Assembly: GCA_024640985.1 (NCBI GenBank)
Contig: JAHEDY010000006.1
Coordinates: 1 to 64,000 of the forward strand
DNA length: 64,000 nucleotides
Source: Gammaproteobacteria bacterium
Lineage (GTDB): Bacteria; Pseudomonadota; Gammaproteobacteria; Pseudomonadales; Litorivicinaceae
Reading direction: 5' to 3'
Part shown: positions 62,692 through 64,000 of the stretch, in pieces
Layout of the letters: every line of letters starts with the position of its first letter
Position numbering within the stretch: position 1 is the first letter of the stretch
The notes under the pieces: generated by a model
Told to the model about the DNA's origin: nothing
The model's input: the letters and a program-made list of their open reading frames with translations, nothing else
Databases searched by the model: none
Program-made: the position numbers and the translations under genes

Positions 62692-64000
62692 CGTCGATTG
62701 CCAGACTGTGGCGGCTGGCACTTCCTTTAATTATTGCAAACATTGCGACGCCACTACTGGGGCTTGCTGACGCGGCGATCTCAGGCCACCTTGATCACAC
62801 TTATTATTTAGCCGCTGTCACGGTTGGTGCTGAACTTCTCGTGATCTTCTTCGGCACCTTTTCGTTTTTAAGAATGGGAACGACCGGCCTTGTCGCGCAA
62901 GCTGTGGGCGCCAATGATGCACTGCGGTCGGTGAGTCTGCTAAGTAATGCGGTCTTCATGGCGCTCCTCATTGGACTTACATTGATGTTGCTTGGATCAC
63001 AAGCCATCAGTCCGATTCTTCAACTGGCAAAACCAACCGTGGAAATGACTCAACCGCTTGAGCAATATTTGACAATCCGGTTGTGGGGAGCACCTGCTCA
63101 TCTGATATTACTGGCTTTAACGGGTTGGTTTATTGGGCAAGGTTTGACACAGATTGCTTTGCTTCTGGCCGTCAGCATCAATGTGTTGAACATCGGTCTC
63201 AATTATTTTCTGGCGATCGAACTCAACATGAATAGCCAAGGTATCGCCCTCGGTACCGTCATTTCCGAATATGCAGCAGTCGCTTTCGCCGTCGTCATGC
63301 TGCTCAGGCAGCTCAAACATCAGTCACTTATGCTCACCCATCCTTGGGACGTGGGACTGCAGATCCAACTGTTGAAGATTAACTTACCACTGATGCTTCG
63401 AACCATTTTGTTGCACAGCGTGTTCGTCACCCTAGCAGTCCTCTCTGCCAGATTAGGCATCATTGAAGCTGCCGCTATCGGACTCATGCTTGTCTTGCTG
63501 GCCACAGCCGCATATGCACTTGATGGTTTTGCCTATGCTGCTGAGATCGAAGCCGGACAAGCACTTGGCGAACGCCGCTTAAGTCGTTTTATCGAAAGCC
63601 TCTGGGCGGGTGCCACTTTGTCATTTGTGTCTGCTGTGTTGATCGTGGCAGCCCTGATGCTATTTCACACACACATCTTCTCGGCCCTGACCGGTTTCCA
63701 ACATGTCATTCATCAAGCGTCGGAACTGATGACCTGGTTTTACTGGATTGTCTTGGTGTTGTGTTGGTCCTATTGGCTTGATGGAGTGTTCATCGGTCTC
63801 ACGAAGTCGCTTGATATGTGCATCGCCATGGCGGTTGCGACCAGTTTCGGGTGGTTTGGGAGTCTGTGGATCCTAGAGGCCACGACGGTTGACCATTTGA
63901 TGGCAGCGTTTTTGATCTTCTCCGTCATCCGAGTGATTGCGCTCGGTATCAGACTACCAACCATGGTCGCGGAAGTTAGGCGTCTTTCGGCCCTGTCGCG
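62670..64000 (+). CDS. dinF: MATE-family efflux transporter, DinF type (3' end outside window)
   Basis: 443 complete codons are visible with about eleven membrane helices, and the frame is still open at the right edge. The N-terminal MATE hallmark is LWRLALPLIIANIATPLLGL followed by ADAAISGHL, and the second half repeats it with LMLRTILLHSVFVTLAVLSA. The FRMGTTGLVAQAVG-like stretch (here FLRMGTTGLVAQAVGAND) and GFAYAAEIEAGQALGERR are typical of DinF-like exporters. These use sodium or proton gradients to export drugs or bile-salt-like and oxidised compounds; the substrate is not predictable. The ATG lies 22 bp inside thrB. Confidence 0.88.
   Translation, partial: MPTHFKIASIARLWRLALPLIIANIATPLLGLADAAISGHLDHTYYLAAVTVGAELLVIFFGTFSFLRMGTTGLVAQAVGANDALRSVSLLSNAVFMALLIGLTLMLLGSQAISPILQLAKPTVEMTQPLEQYLTIRLWGAPAHLILLALTGWFIGQGLTQIALLLAVSINVLNIGLNYFLAIELNMNSQGIALGTVISEYAAVAFAVVMLLRQLKHQSLMLTHPWDVGLQIQLLKINLPLMLRTILLHSVFVTLAVLSARLGIIEAAAIGLMLVLLATAAYALDGFAYAAEIEAGQALGERRLSRFIESLWAGATLSFVSAVLIVAALMLFHTHIFSALTGFQHVIHQASELMTWFYWIVLVLCWSYWLDGVFIGLTKSLDMCIAMAVATSFGWFGSLWILEATTVDHLMAAFLIFSVIRVIALGIRLPTMVAEVRRLSALS

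Overview
The window looks like chromosomal DNA of a free-living, probably marine gammaproteobacterium of the Oceanospirillales/Pseudomonadales type. This rests on gene order rather than on a marker gene, because no rRNA or tRNA gene is visible. The blocks glnE-ilvE-waaF-waaC, rppH-ptsP-lgt-thyA, cytochrome c4-dsbA / engB / polA / thrB, hemCDXY divergent from argH, and waaA / FAD oxidoreductase / aldo-keto reductase / hldE are arranged as I remember them in Pseudomonas-like genomes. yrfG-hslR-hslO-(pckA-like) and ydjX-ynjBCD-ynjF follow the order known from Escherichia coli. Coding density is very high, and neighbouring genes often overlap by 1 to 30 bases.

Layout. 1-2.4 kb is the only accessory-looking stretch: a lipoprotein, a truncated beta-helix adhesin-like fragment, 440 bp without genes but with inverted repeats, three small genes with good ribosome binding sites, and a zinc-ribbon tail-anchored protein. 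2.4-9.3 kb holds a TSUP permease, a PHP phosphatase, an acyltransferase, pirin, trmL, the ABC-F ATPase uup and small exported or membrane proteins. 9.3-11.8 kb holds oxidative-stress genes (tpx, exported msrAB) and a DMT exporter. 11.9-18.9 kb is one co-directional run: ptrB, HAD nucleotidase, hslR, hslO, a divergent PEP carboxykinase-like gene and gshA. 18.9-24.4 kb is a leftward run with fkpA and the ynj/ydj transporter cluster. 24.4-32.3 kb has hemB, trxA, rho, hemCDXY and argH. 32.2-44.7 kb is mostly LPS inner core and amino-acid metabolism (waaA, gmhA, hldE, an LpxL-type acyltransferase, waaC, waaF, ilvE, glnE, CYTH phosphatase). 44.7-58 kb has argA, ilvD, folA, thyA, lgt, TSUP, ptsP, rppH, a HAD phosphatase, an HDAC-like deacetylase, an argD-type aminotransferase, dsbA and cytochrome c4. 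58.2-64 kb has engB, a predicted small RNA, polA, thrB and the start of a MATE/DinF transporter.

How the genes work together. Several biosynthetic routes are partly represented: heme (hemB, hemC, hemD, with the accessory membrane proteins HemX and HemY), arginine (argA, argD, argH), branched-chain amino acids (ilvD, ilvE), ADP-heptose and inner core (gmhA, hldE, waaA, waaC, waaF), thymidylate/folate (thyA, folA) and thiol redox (gshA, trxA, dsbA, tpx, msrAB, hslO).

The observations I rate highest are these. (1) argA appears to start at an AUU codon behind a strong Shine-Dalgarno sequence. (2) The polA-engB gap, which is the spf/ErsA locus of other gammaproteobacteria, encodes a predicted ~85-nt three-hairpin RNA behind a near-consensus sigma-E promoter. 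(3) The gene in the pckA position is a PEP carboxykinase homologue that has lost catalytic residues. (4) A 44-residue protein resembles the FliG-binding C-terminal tail of FliF and is encoded just upstream of a 52-residue membrane protein. All gene calls come from reading the sequence and from memory of protein families; no database search was run.
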